Assembly (NCBI GenBank): GCA_041649415.1
Contig: JBAZND010000001.1
Location: forward strand, 62,001 to 126,000
Direction: 5' to 3'
Length of the DNA stretch: 64,000 nt
From: JALOAR01 sp041649415
Lineage (GTDB): Bacteria; Patescibacteriota; Minisyncoccia; UBA6257; Colwellbacteraceae
Shown: piece by piece, positions 31,539-40,011 of the stretch
Layout of the letters: each line of letters starts with the position of its first letter
How positions within the stretch are numbered: position 1 is the stretch's first letter
The notes under the pieces: generated by a model
What the model was told of the DNA's origin: nothing
The model's database searches: none
The model's input: only the letters and a program-made list of their open reading frames with translations
Position numbers and translations under genes: made by a program

Positions 31539-32102
31539 ATGATTGATGATAAGACAAAAAATAAGCTCCTCAAGGAACTCGAGAAAAACGGGAATGTGTT
31601 TTTGTCTTGCCTAAAAATAGGAATCAACAGATCAACATACTATCGATGGATAGAATCTGATAAAAAATTCCGGAAACTTGCGAATCAAGCCTTACGACAC
31701 GGCAGAGAAAATAACTGCGATATAGCCGAACACGCTCTTATGCTTAGAGTGAAAGAGAAAGACATGACGGCAATTAAATATTTGTTGGACCACAATGATC
31801 AAAGGTATAAGTCGAAACCACCAAGCAATGTGGCTTTCTTCTACAAAAAAGACATGCCACCAGTAGTTAAGCAGAAGACAATGGAAGATATTTTGGATGA
31901 TTATAAAGAAAATTATTACCAAAAAGTGCTGGAGTTGAAGAAAGACCTAACAATGTTTGGTGGAGAAATACCAAACAAACCAGACGGCACTCCCATAAAA
32001 GATGACGAATTACCGGGTTACGAAGGTTATATTAGAGATTGGCAGAAACAGAAAAAGAAGGAGAAGGCGGGCGCTGATGAAAAACCTATGCCGATGCCTT
32101 AG
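31539..32102 (+). CDS. Phage terminase small-subunit-like / HTH protein
   Basis: A 187-residue protein whose first half looks like the DNA-binding part of terminase small subunits or related helix-turn-helix proteins: KELEKNGNVFLSCLKIGINRSTYYRWIE (residues 10-37, helix-turn-helix), then FRKLANQALRHGRENNCDIAEHAL and KEKDMTAIKYLLDHNDQRYKSK, as in phBC6A51-type proteins. The C-terminus is charged and low in complexity. It stands alone on the plus strand; no large terminase, portal or capsid gene is present. It marks the left side of the accessory island. Confidence 0.65.
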   Translation: MIDDKTKNKLLKELEKNGNVFLSCLKIGINRSTYYRWIESDKKFRKLANQALRHGRENNCDIAEHALMLRVKEKDMTAIKYLLDHNDQRYKSKPPSNVAFFYKKDMPPVVKQKTMEDILDDYKENYYQKVLELKKDLTMFGGEIPNKPDGTPIKDDELPGYEGYIRDWQKQKKKEKAGADEKPMPMP

Positions 32103-32183
32103 CTTAATAACAGATACTTGCGAAGTTATAGTTGTTCCTCTGTGTGTTTGTTTAAGGAAAAATATATGGAAAAATAATAAATA

Positions 32184-34634
32184 CTATCTAACAGGATGGG
32201 GTTCAAATGCCCAATAATTAATTGGATACCATTCAACGCTTATCTCTAAATCTGCCAATTCAGTTTTTAGTTTTTCAATATTCTCTGTTACAAAAGCATT
32301 CGGTTTCCTGTCTAAAGATGAAAATATGATTTCATCAGGACGAATCATTCTGGCAACATCTTTCATTCGTTTAAAATCATCAGGTCCAAATAATCCAACT
32401 GACTGTTTTATCTCTCCAATGATAAATTTACCATCCTTAATACAGACCAAATCAAGCTCTCCATAAATTGTCATTTTTCTGCTCTCGCTTTCTTCTTTTT
32501 GCAAAAGTTCAAGGCTAGGCATAAACATTGCGGAAGATCGAGAATCGCCCATCAATTGCCCAAGAGTGATAAGAAGTGGGACGGTGCCGTGCAGAGATAC
32601 AGCCGCCCGCATAAGACTATTTAGTCGATAAAACCATTTTGATTCAGCAGGCACGGCAAACTCGTATCCGCAACCACGACAAGTTATTTCTTGTCTTGCA
32701 TCATCAATCCGATACCAAATTCGATACCCACATTTTGGACACCGAGGTTTAATTCCTAACTGCAGAATGTTCATTTCTACAAGATCTGAGAGCTTGTCCC
32801 TGAAATCATCCTTACTAAAATCAATGGTTTGCCCTGAAGGTTTTTCGTTGTATTTATCAGTCTCTTCTTTGGCAAGACTGCGCATGGTCTCATAATCGAG
32901 ATCAATTTCTTCCTTACTATATTTTTTCGCAATGTTGAAAACATTATGAGCTAGCCACTCTTTCGCTCGATCGTTTTTGAAGTCCAATCCTGAGTCAATC
33001 TTTTTACTCAGTTTGCTTAAAAGTTCTTGTTGTACTCGATCGTCCTTTTCGGGATTGTGGTTGGCCATTCGTTCAAAAAGATTCCGCCAAAATCTCTCTT
33101 CAAAAAGTCGATGGGCATTAAGAAGATCTGGGAAGAGACCAAGAACGCCGGAAAGATACATTCCCTTATCTGAGCGTCGCAGATGATAAAAGGGGCGAGA
33201 TAAAAACCTCTCTCTATCTCCACGGTCAATGCAGTCAAAACCCTCGCCACAAATTAAGGCGTGAAATACTGAGCTGTCTTCAGGTATCTTTACTACTAAT
33301 GTTCCATCCTCTGGACCGACGATTATGTTAGTTCTGCGCCTCATCAACACGCTAAACATACCGTGCTCATTAATTCGCGCTGGCTTATTGAAAAATTGAA
33401 GGTCCCTCAACAAACTGTTTCGCTTGGGGAGTTGCCACCAATAATCCATCCCTATAATATTTTTGAAACGTTCAGGTCTGTACTGGATATATAGGTCGGT
33501 AAACCAATTCTCTCCACCCATAACCCCTTGTTCTAAGTCTGGCTCATCGAGAACAAGGTATTCTTCATTTGAGTATACACGATGAAAATCTAGTCCCTGC
33601 CTAAGAAAAAAATACGACCCTTGAGATTTATAATCGGGCATTGGGTGTGCCGTGAATCTTGTTACACATCTCGGATGCCAAATGGTCGCTTGAAAAGAAT
33701 CTGCAACCGTCTGAACTTCAACCTGATCGAGGGTAAATGAGGTAAAGTGCGCTTGCCGATTATGATCGTTGGCAGAACTTTCTGTATAACGATTGATGAA
33801 TTTACCCAATCCAGGATTAAGCGTTTTGCTCCTTGCAAGTTCGATAGGAAGCCACAAATTAGTTATGCCGGTACGCAACCACGCACTCATTTCTAGTGTC
33901 CTATTCCAAAAGCGAACCATCTCGCTTGTACTATCTCCTATAATAACTTCGAATCCCTCATTGTTATAAGCATGATGCGACTCCTTCATGGAATTCGGCA
34001 AGGCGCAGATTTGAGATGGAAATACTGCCCGAGTACGCCATTCCCCAAGATCTAAAAGAGCATCATTGAGAGTTTCTTCGCTGACCACTTTGTATCTTTT
34101 GATCTCGCATGTCTCGAGTGCTTTTTTAAGGTGATAAGACATTATCTGCCCCTGTTCAAGCAAACCAAAGTTACGATCAAGGAAACTCTTAATGATCTGT
34201 GGTGTCGTGTCATCAACTTCAAACAGAATTAAGTTATTCTTTTCATCGAAGTGTGGAAAACCAATTTTTGAGACATTTCTGCCTGTGGGCATTATCGTAA
34301 TTGGATAATCATCAACTCGAATATATACCTGATCAGGTTGTAACTCCTCGACACGAAGAGGTGACAGAAAAACATGTATCTTTTTCCGCAATTCATCAGT
34401 GAGTGGAACTGTTGAGCAAATAATGTCAGGGTCGTATCCTCTCAAAAATTTCCACCAATCATCTGTGATTATTGCTCCATCCGTAAGGACAATAGGATTA
34501 AATCTTCCTCCCCATTTTTCCCGATTAAATTTAATAACCGCATCTATCCAAGCCATATTTGTAGACGGACCCAGAAGAAATGCGATTCGGAATGGTCGGT
34601 GATTTATATAAATTGAATATGGTGCAGTTTCCAT
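32184..34634 (-). CDS. Large unrecognised protein with zinc ribbon and PD-(D/E)xK-like motif, restriction operon
   Basis: 816 residues, last gene of the type I restriction operon (19 bp after hsdR). I do not recognise the full-length protein. N-terminal part: alternating hydrophobic strands and helices (FRIAFLLGPSTNMAW, NPIVLTDGAIITDDWW). The middle (about 230-560) has no motif I can name. A zinc ribbon CPKCGYRIWYRIDD...CRGCG is at about 631-652. Near the C-terminus GELDLVCIKDGKFIIGEIKQS (about 725-745, D then ExK) fits the catalytic core of PD-(D/E)xK nucleases. I infer a DNA-targeting defence protein or an accessory nuclease of the restriction system; it could also be an unrelated hitchhiking defence gene. 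Confidence 0.7.
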   Translation of the reverse strand: METAPYSIYINHRPFRIAFLLGPSTNMAWIDAVIKFNREKWGGRFNPIVLTDGAIITDDWWKFLRGYDPDIICSTVPLTDELRKKIHVFLSPLRVEELQPDQVYIRVDDYPITIMPTGRNVSKIGFPHFDEKNNLILFEVDDTTPQIIKSFLDRNFGLLEQGQIMSYHLKKALETCEIKRYKVVSEETLNDALLDLGEWRTRAVFPSQICALPNSMKESHHAYNNEGFEVIIGDSTSEMVRFWNRTLEMSAWLRTGITNLWLPIELARSKTLNPGLGKFINRYTESSANDHNRQAHFTSFTLDQVEVQTVADSFQATIWHPRCVTRFTAHPMPDYKSQGSYFFLRQGLDFHRVYSNEEYLVLDEPDLEQGVMGGENWFTDLYIQYRPERFKNIIGMDYWWQLPKRNSLLRDLQFFNKPARINEHGMFSVLMRRRTNIIVGPEDGTLVVKIPEDSSVFHALICGEGFDCIDRGDRERFLSRPFYHLRRSDKGMYLSGVLGLFPDLLNAHRLFEERFWRNLFERMANHNPEKDDRVQQELLSKLSKKIDSGLDFKNDRAKEWLAHNVFNIAKKYSKEEIDLDYETMRSLAKEETDKYNEKPSGQTIDFSKDDFRDKLSDLVEMNILQLGIKPRCPKCGYRIWYRIDDARQEITCRGCGYEFAVPAESKWFYRLNSLMRAAVSLHGTVPLLITLGQLMGDSRSSAMFMPSLELLQKEESESRKMTIYGELDLVCIKDGKFIIGEIKQSVGLFGPDDFKRMKDVARMIRPDEIIFSSLDRKPNAFVTENIEKLKTELADLEISVEWYPINYWAFEPHPVR

Positions 34635-34653
34635 TTATCAAAAATAATGTAGC

Positions 34654-37600
34654 TTATGCTGGTACTGGCGAATATTCCCGATACACTCTCACCGTCTCCT
34701 GATATATCGACTCTATCAGCCGTTCTGTCTGTATTTTTTCGACAAAACCTTTTTGAAGTAAGAGCAATCTTACGTTCTGGCGAATACGTGCCTTAATTGT
34801 TTCGTTATTTGTCCAGTCAATCGTCAAGTCACGACGAATACGCTTCGTTAAATCTTTAACAAATTCTTTTATATCAATACCCGCTTTATTAAGGTCGGGG
34901 TCGCCTGCTAGCGTATCGTAAAAGACGATTTCTTCTTCGGAAAGCCCAAGCTCCTTGATCTCTTCATCTAGTTTTTTTATTTCATCAGCAATCTCGAGTA
35001 GATGTTTAATAATTTCTGCTGAGCTAATAACATTATTTTCATACTTCTCAATGAGATCGCTGAGAAGTGTAAGCATTGTTTCGTATCGGGCTTTGTTAGT
35101 ACGAGACCGGGCTTTAATTTCCTGATCTAACATTTTACGGACCGTATCAATAGCAAGATTCTGATACTTAACCTTTCGTATTTCCTCCGCAAACCGATCA
35201 TCAAAGATTGAGATGCTCTTTTTCTCTTCGCCTTCTTTGGTAAAAAGATCGATCACACCTTCTGCTTGAACCGCATCTTGAATGAGGCTGCGAATGGCAC
35301 TTTCTTTGGCTTCAGGGAAAATAATGTGCGGCACCATGGTCTGTTTGTTGATTGCCTCGCGGATTGATTGGAAGAACTGTACATCCGAAGCAATTTTCAT
35401 TGCTTCTTCGGCTGGCATGACCAGCGCATGTAGTTTAGAAAGTTTTGAGACCGCACCCATATACGCCATCTTTCGGTCATCAGAAAGTCGACTATCTCTG
35501 GAAATAACTTCGTTCATTGCTGATTGGAAAAGCTGGACTAGTTCAATACCTTTCTTCTGTCTCCATCCGGTAAAATTTATATCTGAGAAATAAAGCGAAG
35601 TCTCTCGATAGAGCTTGTTCATTTCGCTAATAACCTCATCAAGTGGAATCATGGCTTCCTTCTGCACGTCAGAGTCGTATATAGCAAGAGCTTTTTTAAG
35701 GTTTTCGGCAACACCTATATAGTCCACAATTAAGCCGCCTGGCTTGTCTTTATAGACGCGGTTCACACGAGCAATAGCTTGCATGAGCCCATGGTTTTTA
35801 AGGGGTTTATCTAAATACATTGTATGTAGATTAGGCACATCGAATCCCGTGAGCCACATATCACATACAATCACCAAACGAAGTGGGTCGTTCGCTTTCT
35901 TAAATCGCTTCTCGAGTTTTTTAACATCATGCTCGGTTTGAACTTGTCCTGGAAAATCTTCCAGCTTAGAAATCACGACCGCACATTCCGGAGCGTCTGG
36001 AATATTCTTGATTGCCTGATACATCGCAACAGCGATAGGACGACTCATTGTAACCACCATTGCCTTGCCTTCAATCGGACGATTATTGAAATGAGTGATG
36101 ATATCTTTAGATATTTGATCAATACGACTTGGCGCGCCGACCACTTCCTCAAGTACTGCCCATTCTTTTCGAGCTTTGGCTTTTTCATCGACTACAATTT
36201 CGCCCAAAATTTCATCGAGCTTACTATCAACAAATTTATCGGCAAGGTGGAGAGGTACAAGGCGTCCTTCGTAATAGATTGGTACCGTTGCCTTATCCTT
36301 TACTGCCTGACCAATCTTGTATGAGCTTACGATGTCACCAAAAACACGCATCGTGTCGTGATTGCGTTGAGATATTGGAGTCCCGGTCACGCCCAGAAAG
36401 CTCGCGTTCGGCAGAGCCTGTCGTACATTGCCAGCTAGCATACTATATTGTGTGCGGTGCGCTTCATCGGTAAGCACAATGATATTTTCACGCTCAGTAA
36501 GAACATTATTCGCGTCAGGATCTTCTTGGAATTTTTGAATTGTTGTAAAAATAAGCTCGCTTCCAAGATGGGAGAGTCTGTCTTTCAAATCCTTGATACT
36601 CGAGGCCCGCTTGGCGAGTGTGCTGTATCCGGTTCGACTAAATGTCTTGAAAAGCTGATCGTCCAAATCTTCACGGTCAGTAAGGAATACGTACGCAGGA
36701 CTCTTGAGCTCGGGGATACGCTTAGTTTTATTCACATAAAAAACCATAGAGAGCGACTTTCCAGATCCTTGCGTATGCCAAAATACACCGATCTTTCGCT
36801 CCTGTTTACCCTCCACTGAACGTACAGTGCTATTAATAGTTTTATTGACTCCGTAGTACTGGTGATACAAGGCCATCTTTTTGGTGTATGTAACGGCATC
36901 ACCATCACCGTCTGCCTCAAACACAGTGAAGTTTTGAATCATGTCTAGGAAGCGCGCCTTATTGAAAAGACCCTTCGCAAGCACCTCAAGTTCGCTTGCG
37001 CCCTTTGGCGCGTCACTCTCGGACTCAATACTTTTCCAAGTGCCGTATCGTTCCCACGATGAAGAAATTGTCCCATGTCGAGCCTCGGTAAGATCGCTCA
37101 AGCAAAGAATCTGGTTGTAGAAAAAGATTTTTGGAATCTCTTTCTTGTAATATTCCATATCACGGTATGCCTGACCGATGGTTGCTTCTTCGCGAACAGG
37201 GCTCTTGAGTTCAAGCACAGAAAGCGGAAGGCCGTTAACGAAAACAACGCCGTCGAGACGACAGACATTCTCAACACCTTGGACAGTAAACTGATTTACG
37301 ATGAGAAAATCATTTGCCTCCACATTCACGAAATCAATCAGCTTCACGATCTCAGTCTTCTCCTCGCCGTCCTTACGCCATGTTTTCTTTACTCCTTCAG
37401 TAACGAGCGAGAACATTTCTTTATTGCCAAGCGTAAGATCGGCATTGTGATATCCAGCAACATCACTGACAACTTGCTCTACCTGCTCAGCAGGGAGTTG
37501 TGGGTTGAAGCGGCGGACAGCAGAAAATAGACGGTTTTTTAGAACTACACCACGAAAATCATCGCGTTCTGCATTAGGTTGGTTAGGAGCAATCGAGGGA

Positions 37601-37683
37601 CCGTAGAGATGTTCATATCCCTGACCTTGAAGCCATTCGATGAGAGATTGCTCTGTTAAGTTGTTTTCGTTTAAGAGGTTCAT
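34654..37683 (-). CDS. hsdR: Type I restriction enzyme, R subunit (HsdR)
   Basis: ATP-driven DNA translocase and nuclease of a type I restriction complex. 1009 residues: LDGVVFVNGLPLSVLELKSP (PD-(D/E)xK nuclease site, about 143-160), QGSGKSLSM (Walker A, about 307), FLTDREDLDDQLF, VLTDEAHRTQY (DEAH, about 406), SFLGVTGTPI, MLVTGFDVP-like MWLTGFDVPNLHTMYLDKPLKNHGLMQAIARVNR (motifs V/VI), and a helical C-terminus that docks on the methyltransferase. Complete, with no frameshift seen. The stop-start distance to the DUF4145 gene is 2 bp. Confidence 0.95.
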   Translation of the reverse strand: MNLLNENNLTEQSLIEWLQGQGYEHLYGPSIAPNQPNAERDDFRGVVLKNRLFSAVRRFNPQLPAEQVEQVVSDVAGYHNADLTLGNKEMFSLVTEGVKKTWRKDGEEKTEIVKLIDFVNVEANDFLIVNQFTVQGVENVCRLDGVVFVNGLPLSVLELKSPVREEATIGQAYRDMEYYKKEIPKIFFYNQILCLSDLTEARHGTISSSWERYGTWKSIESESDAPKGASELEVLAKGLFNKARFLDMIQNFTVFEADGDGDAVTYTKKMALYHQYYGVNKTINSTVRSVEGKQERKIGVFWHTQGSGKSLSMVFYVNKTKRIPELKSPAYVFLTDREDLDDQLFKTFSRTGYSTLAKRASSIKDLKDRLSHLGSELIFTTIQKFQEDPDANNVLTERENIIVLTDEAHRTQYSMLAGNVRQALPNASFLGVTGTPISQRNHDTMRVFGDIVSSYKIGQAVKDKATVPIYYEGRLVPLHLADKFVDSKLDEILGEIVVDEKAKARKEWAVLEEVVGAPSRIDQISKDIITHFNNRPIEGKAMVVTMSRPIAVAMYQAIKNIPDAPECAVVISKLEDFPGQVQTEHDVKKLEKRFKKANDPLRLVIVCDMWLTGFDVPNLHTMYLDKPLKNHGLMQAIARVNRVYKDKPGGLIVDYIGVAENLKKALAIYDSDVQKEAMIPLDEVISEMNKLYRETSLYFSDINFTGWRQKKGIELVQLFQSAMNEVISRDSRLSDDRKMAYMGAVSKLSKLHALVMPAEEAMKIASDVQFFQSIREAINKQTMVPHIIFPEAKESAIRSLIQDAVQAEGVIDLFTKEGEEKKSISIFDDRFAEEIRKVKYQNLAIDTVRKMLDQEIKARSRTNKARYETMLTLLSDLIEKYENNVISSAEIIKHLLEIADEIKKLDEEIKELGLSEEEIVFYDTLAGDPDLNKAGIDIKEFVKDLTKRIRRDLTIDWTNNETIKARIRQNVRLLLLQKGFVEKIQTERLIESIYQETVRVYREYSPVPA

Positions 37684-37685
37684 GA

Positions 37686-38381
37686 TTATTCTGTTTCAAG
37701 TGATCCTACAGGCTTATTTTTCTTTGCATCAGCAAGCGCTTTGAGTGCCTCAGACCGAGTGCGACGATTCTCGCGGTCAACATACCAATCATCAACAAGT
37801 TGCTCAATTAGACCGATTAACAGCTGCGCCTCTTCTGGCTCAACATCAACGATAATGTTGATATCTTTTTCCATATGAGCGCCAATATTTCCGACGCTGC
37901 GAACAGCATCGATGCTGGACCATGTATCCTGATCAACTTTTTCTTCGAGTGCATCAACCTCATCCTTCAAACGTGATTTTGAAATTTTCCAAAAATCTCG
38001 GATCATCCCCTGGAGACAGCGACGCGCAAGAGTAGCGGATGCTTTTGGACTCAAGTCGCGGATACGACATGCTTCATAGTAATCAGACTTAATTGGATCG
38101 GAAATATAATCTGGAAGAACTTTTGCTTCAGATTCTGGAAGCAATCTCCATGTTTGTAATACATCTCCTTTTTGCCAACTCCCCGCACACCATCTTGCTT
38201 TGGTTAGTTGAGAAACCAATACGAGTTTGTGACATTCCTCATTTGGACATGTAATTGCCGAAATGTTAAATCCAACATCTCCTAACGTTGGTTTTTGTAC
38301 ATTAATTTTATACCAGCAGGAATCTTTATTAGGATCTGTAATTGTTGTATATCTTCCGCAATATGGACAAGTATAGTTCAT
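37686..38381 (-). CDS. DUF4145-domain protein
   Basis: 231 residues. An N-terminal zinc-ribbon-like part (YTCPYCGRYTTI and ITCPNEECHKLV) is followed by the DUF4145 core: SDYYEACRIRDLSPKASATLARRCLQGMIRDFW and VRSVGNIGAHMEKD. DUF4145 proteins are often found inside or next to type I restriction loci, where their role is unknown. It sits between hsdS (5 bp) and hsdR (2 bp). Confidence 0.82.
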   Translation of the reverse strand: MNYTCPYCGRYTTITDPNKDSCWYKINVQKPTLGDVGFNISAITCPNEECHKLVLVSQLTKARWCAGSWQKGDVLQTWRLLPESEAKVLPDYISDPIKSDYYEACRIRDLSPKASATLARRCLQGMIRDFWKISKSRLKDEVDALEEKVDQDTWSSIDAVRSVGNIGAHMEKDINIIVDVEPEEAQLLIGLIEQLVDDWYVDRENRRTRSEALKALADAKKNKPVGSLETE

Positions 38382-38386
38382 GGTAG

Positions 38387-39559
38387 TTATATAAGCTTTT
38401 TTAGTAATTGATCTCTCTGCAACTTTAAAAAAATGTTTTCTTCTAGTAATTTATCAATCAGATTAAACATCGCCGTTGTTGATCGCTGAAAGCCATCTAA
38501 GAGTTCTCTTTGGGGAAATACTGTTTCGACAGGACTTAAGCCATCTATTGTTATTTGTGGTTGTGCTGAACCTGATAATGCAGAAGAAATGTTACTATTT
38601 TTAAGCAAAAAATAAGTAGATATGAAATTAATATAATTAAAGTTATCACTAGGCAAGATTATAAATGAATTATTTGTGACAAAACCTTCTCCGTTCGTTC
38701 TCCAAATAGTTCCACTACCATTGCCTCTACATGTAATCAGAATTACTTTTTCATCAACATTTTTCTTTTCATAAAAACCTATTACCCCGCCAGCACCATA
38801 AACTGGAAAACTTCCCCTGATGCTAATTTGAGAAGTTGGCAAATTTCTACCATATTTAATATCAAAAATATCGCCAAGTTTTAATACCTCCCACCCTTCC
38901 GGAATTTCTCCCAGTTCACTATCAACAAACTTTGCTTTCTCATATCCGGGGAAGCGGAAGTTTATAAACCATTCATCAAAAATGGTCTGAGCCATCGTCT
39001 CAAGATTTTTAATAATTCCATTATTATTCTCAATCTTTGCGTCATACGCGCTCAAGATTGAGGAGATTTTATTTTGGGTTAGGAGATCTGGTGCCTCAAA
39101 CTCAATTTCTTCGAAAGCAGACTTATTAATAATCGGCATTGTAGAACCAATCGCCAATGATTTAATAAGAGGCACAAGACTTAAAATTCTATAAAAAGCA
39201 TAATCACGATCAAACCCTTCATTTTCAACAACGACAGTATTTATCTGCTGATTTGTTAACGCCTTGTCTTTATTCATGATTACTTTTCCAATAGTTCCAA
39301 TACAAGTAACTAAAATAGAATTTGGAGGGACGATCATTCTCTCAAAACGATCTTCACCCACATCAGATAGTTTGCGGTTGTGATTTATATAAAATTTGTC
39401 ATCGGTTTTAATGTCTGTCGGTGTGATGAAATCAACCCCACCTCCCCATTCATCTGGGCGATCTTTTGATGGCGTCTTTCCAGTAACAACCCGACCAAAA
39501 TCCTTTATCGAATAAGTCTTCCTTTCCGCGGTATTTATTTGTTCCAGTAATTTGCTCAT
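38387..39559 (-). CDS. hsdS: Type I restriction enzyme, specificity subunit (HsdS)
   Basis: Recognises the DNA target. 390 residues with two target-recognition domains: the first from KTYSIKDFGRVVTGKTPSK to about residue 170, followed by a coiled-coil spacer (NKISSILSAYDAKIENNNGIIKNLE); the second from LGEIPEGWEVLKLGDIFDIKYGRN, followed by the C-terminal coiled coil (FQRSTTAMFNLIDKLLEENIFLKL). Start at 39557-39559 (MSKLLEQI); a longer start would overlap the RNase H-like gene. Confidence 0.93.
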   Translation of the reverse strand: MSKLLEQINTAERKTYSIKDFGRVVTGKTPSKDRPDEWGGGVDFITPTDIKTDDKFYINHNRKLSDVGEDRFERMIVPPNSILVTCIGTIGKVIMNKDKALTNQQINTVVVENEGFDRDYAFYRILSLVPLIKSLAIGSTMPIINKSAFEEIEFEAPDLLTQNKISSILSAYDAKIENNNGIIKNLETMAQTIFDEWFINFRFPGYEKAKFVDSELGEIPEGWEVLKLGDIFDIKYGRNLPTSQISIRGSFPVYGAGGVIGFYEKKNVDEKVILITCRGNGSGTIWRTNGEGFVTNNSFIILPSDNFNYINFISTYFLLKNSNISSALSGSAQPQITIDGLSPVETVFPQRELLDGFQRSTTAMFNLIDKLLEENIFLKLQRDQLLKKLI

Positions 39560-39566
39560 ATAAAAA

Positions 39567-40007
39567 TTATTTGCCTTGGTTTTTTCTATATTCCGCTTCT
39601 GCAAGCGAATCGACCCTTTTAACATTTACCGCCTCTCGCGTGTGATGAAAATACTCTACTGATTTAAATCTTTGCTCTTTTTTCTTGGCCTCATCGAAAA
39701 GTGGTCTTATGTGCTCTTTTTTAAGACGATATTCTCCCTTCATCCATTTGATTACTAGCTCGCTATCCATCCACACTTCGATATCATAACGAGTTATCGC
39801 AGTGGCCTGTTCTAACGCAAAAATTAAGCCATTAAACTCTGCTTCTGGAACCGTCATCTCTCCTAAATATAAGCTCATCTCATTTTCATTTCCTTTTTCA
39901 TCGATAATTAAAATCCCGCAGGCAGCCTTTCCTCTCCCAGTGCGGCCTGGTAAATGAGCATCTTTAACGTGACAACAAGCATCACTATAAATTTTTGTTT
40001 TTGGCAT
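39567..40007 (-). CDS. RNase H-like protein inside the restriction operon
   Basis: 146 residues with the RNase HI fold signature: IYSDACCHVKDAHLPG (first Asp), GEMTVPEAEFNGLIFALEQA (Glu on the helix), IEVWMDSELVIKWMKG (second Asp) and a C-terminal VKRVDSLAEAE (probable last Asp). It could cleave RNA of RNA-DNA hybrids. The gene is tucked between hsdM (4 bp) and hsdS (7 bp), an unusual place. Start at 40005-40007 (MPKTKIYSD). Confidence 0.83.
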   Translation of the reverse strand: MPKTKIYSDACCHVKDAHLPGRTGRGKAACGILIIDEKGNENEMSLYLGEMTVPEAEFNGLIFALEQATAITRYDIEVWMDSELVIKWMKGEYRLKKEHIRPLFDEAKKKEQRFKSVEYFHHTREAVNVKRVDSLAEAEYRKNQGK

Positions 40008-40011
40008 ATGC

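Noticed and set aside
31539..32102. A prophage starting at the terminase-like gene
   Set aside because: No large terminase, portal, capsid, tail or lysis genes occur; the next genes are a restriction operon.
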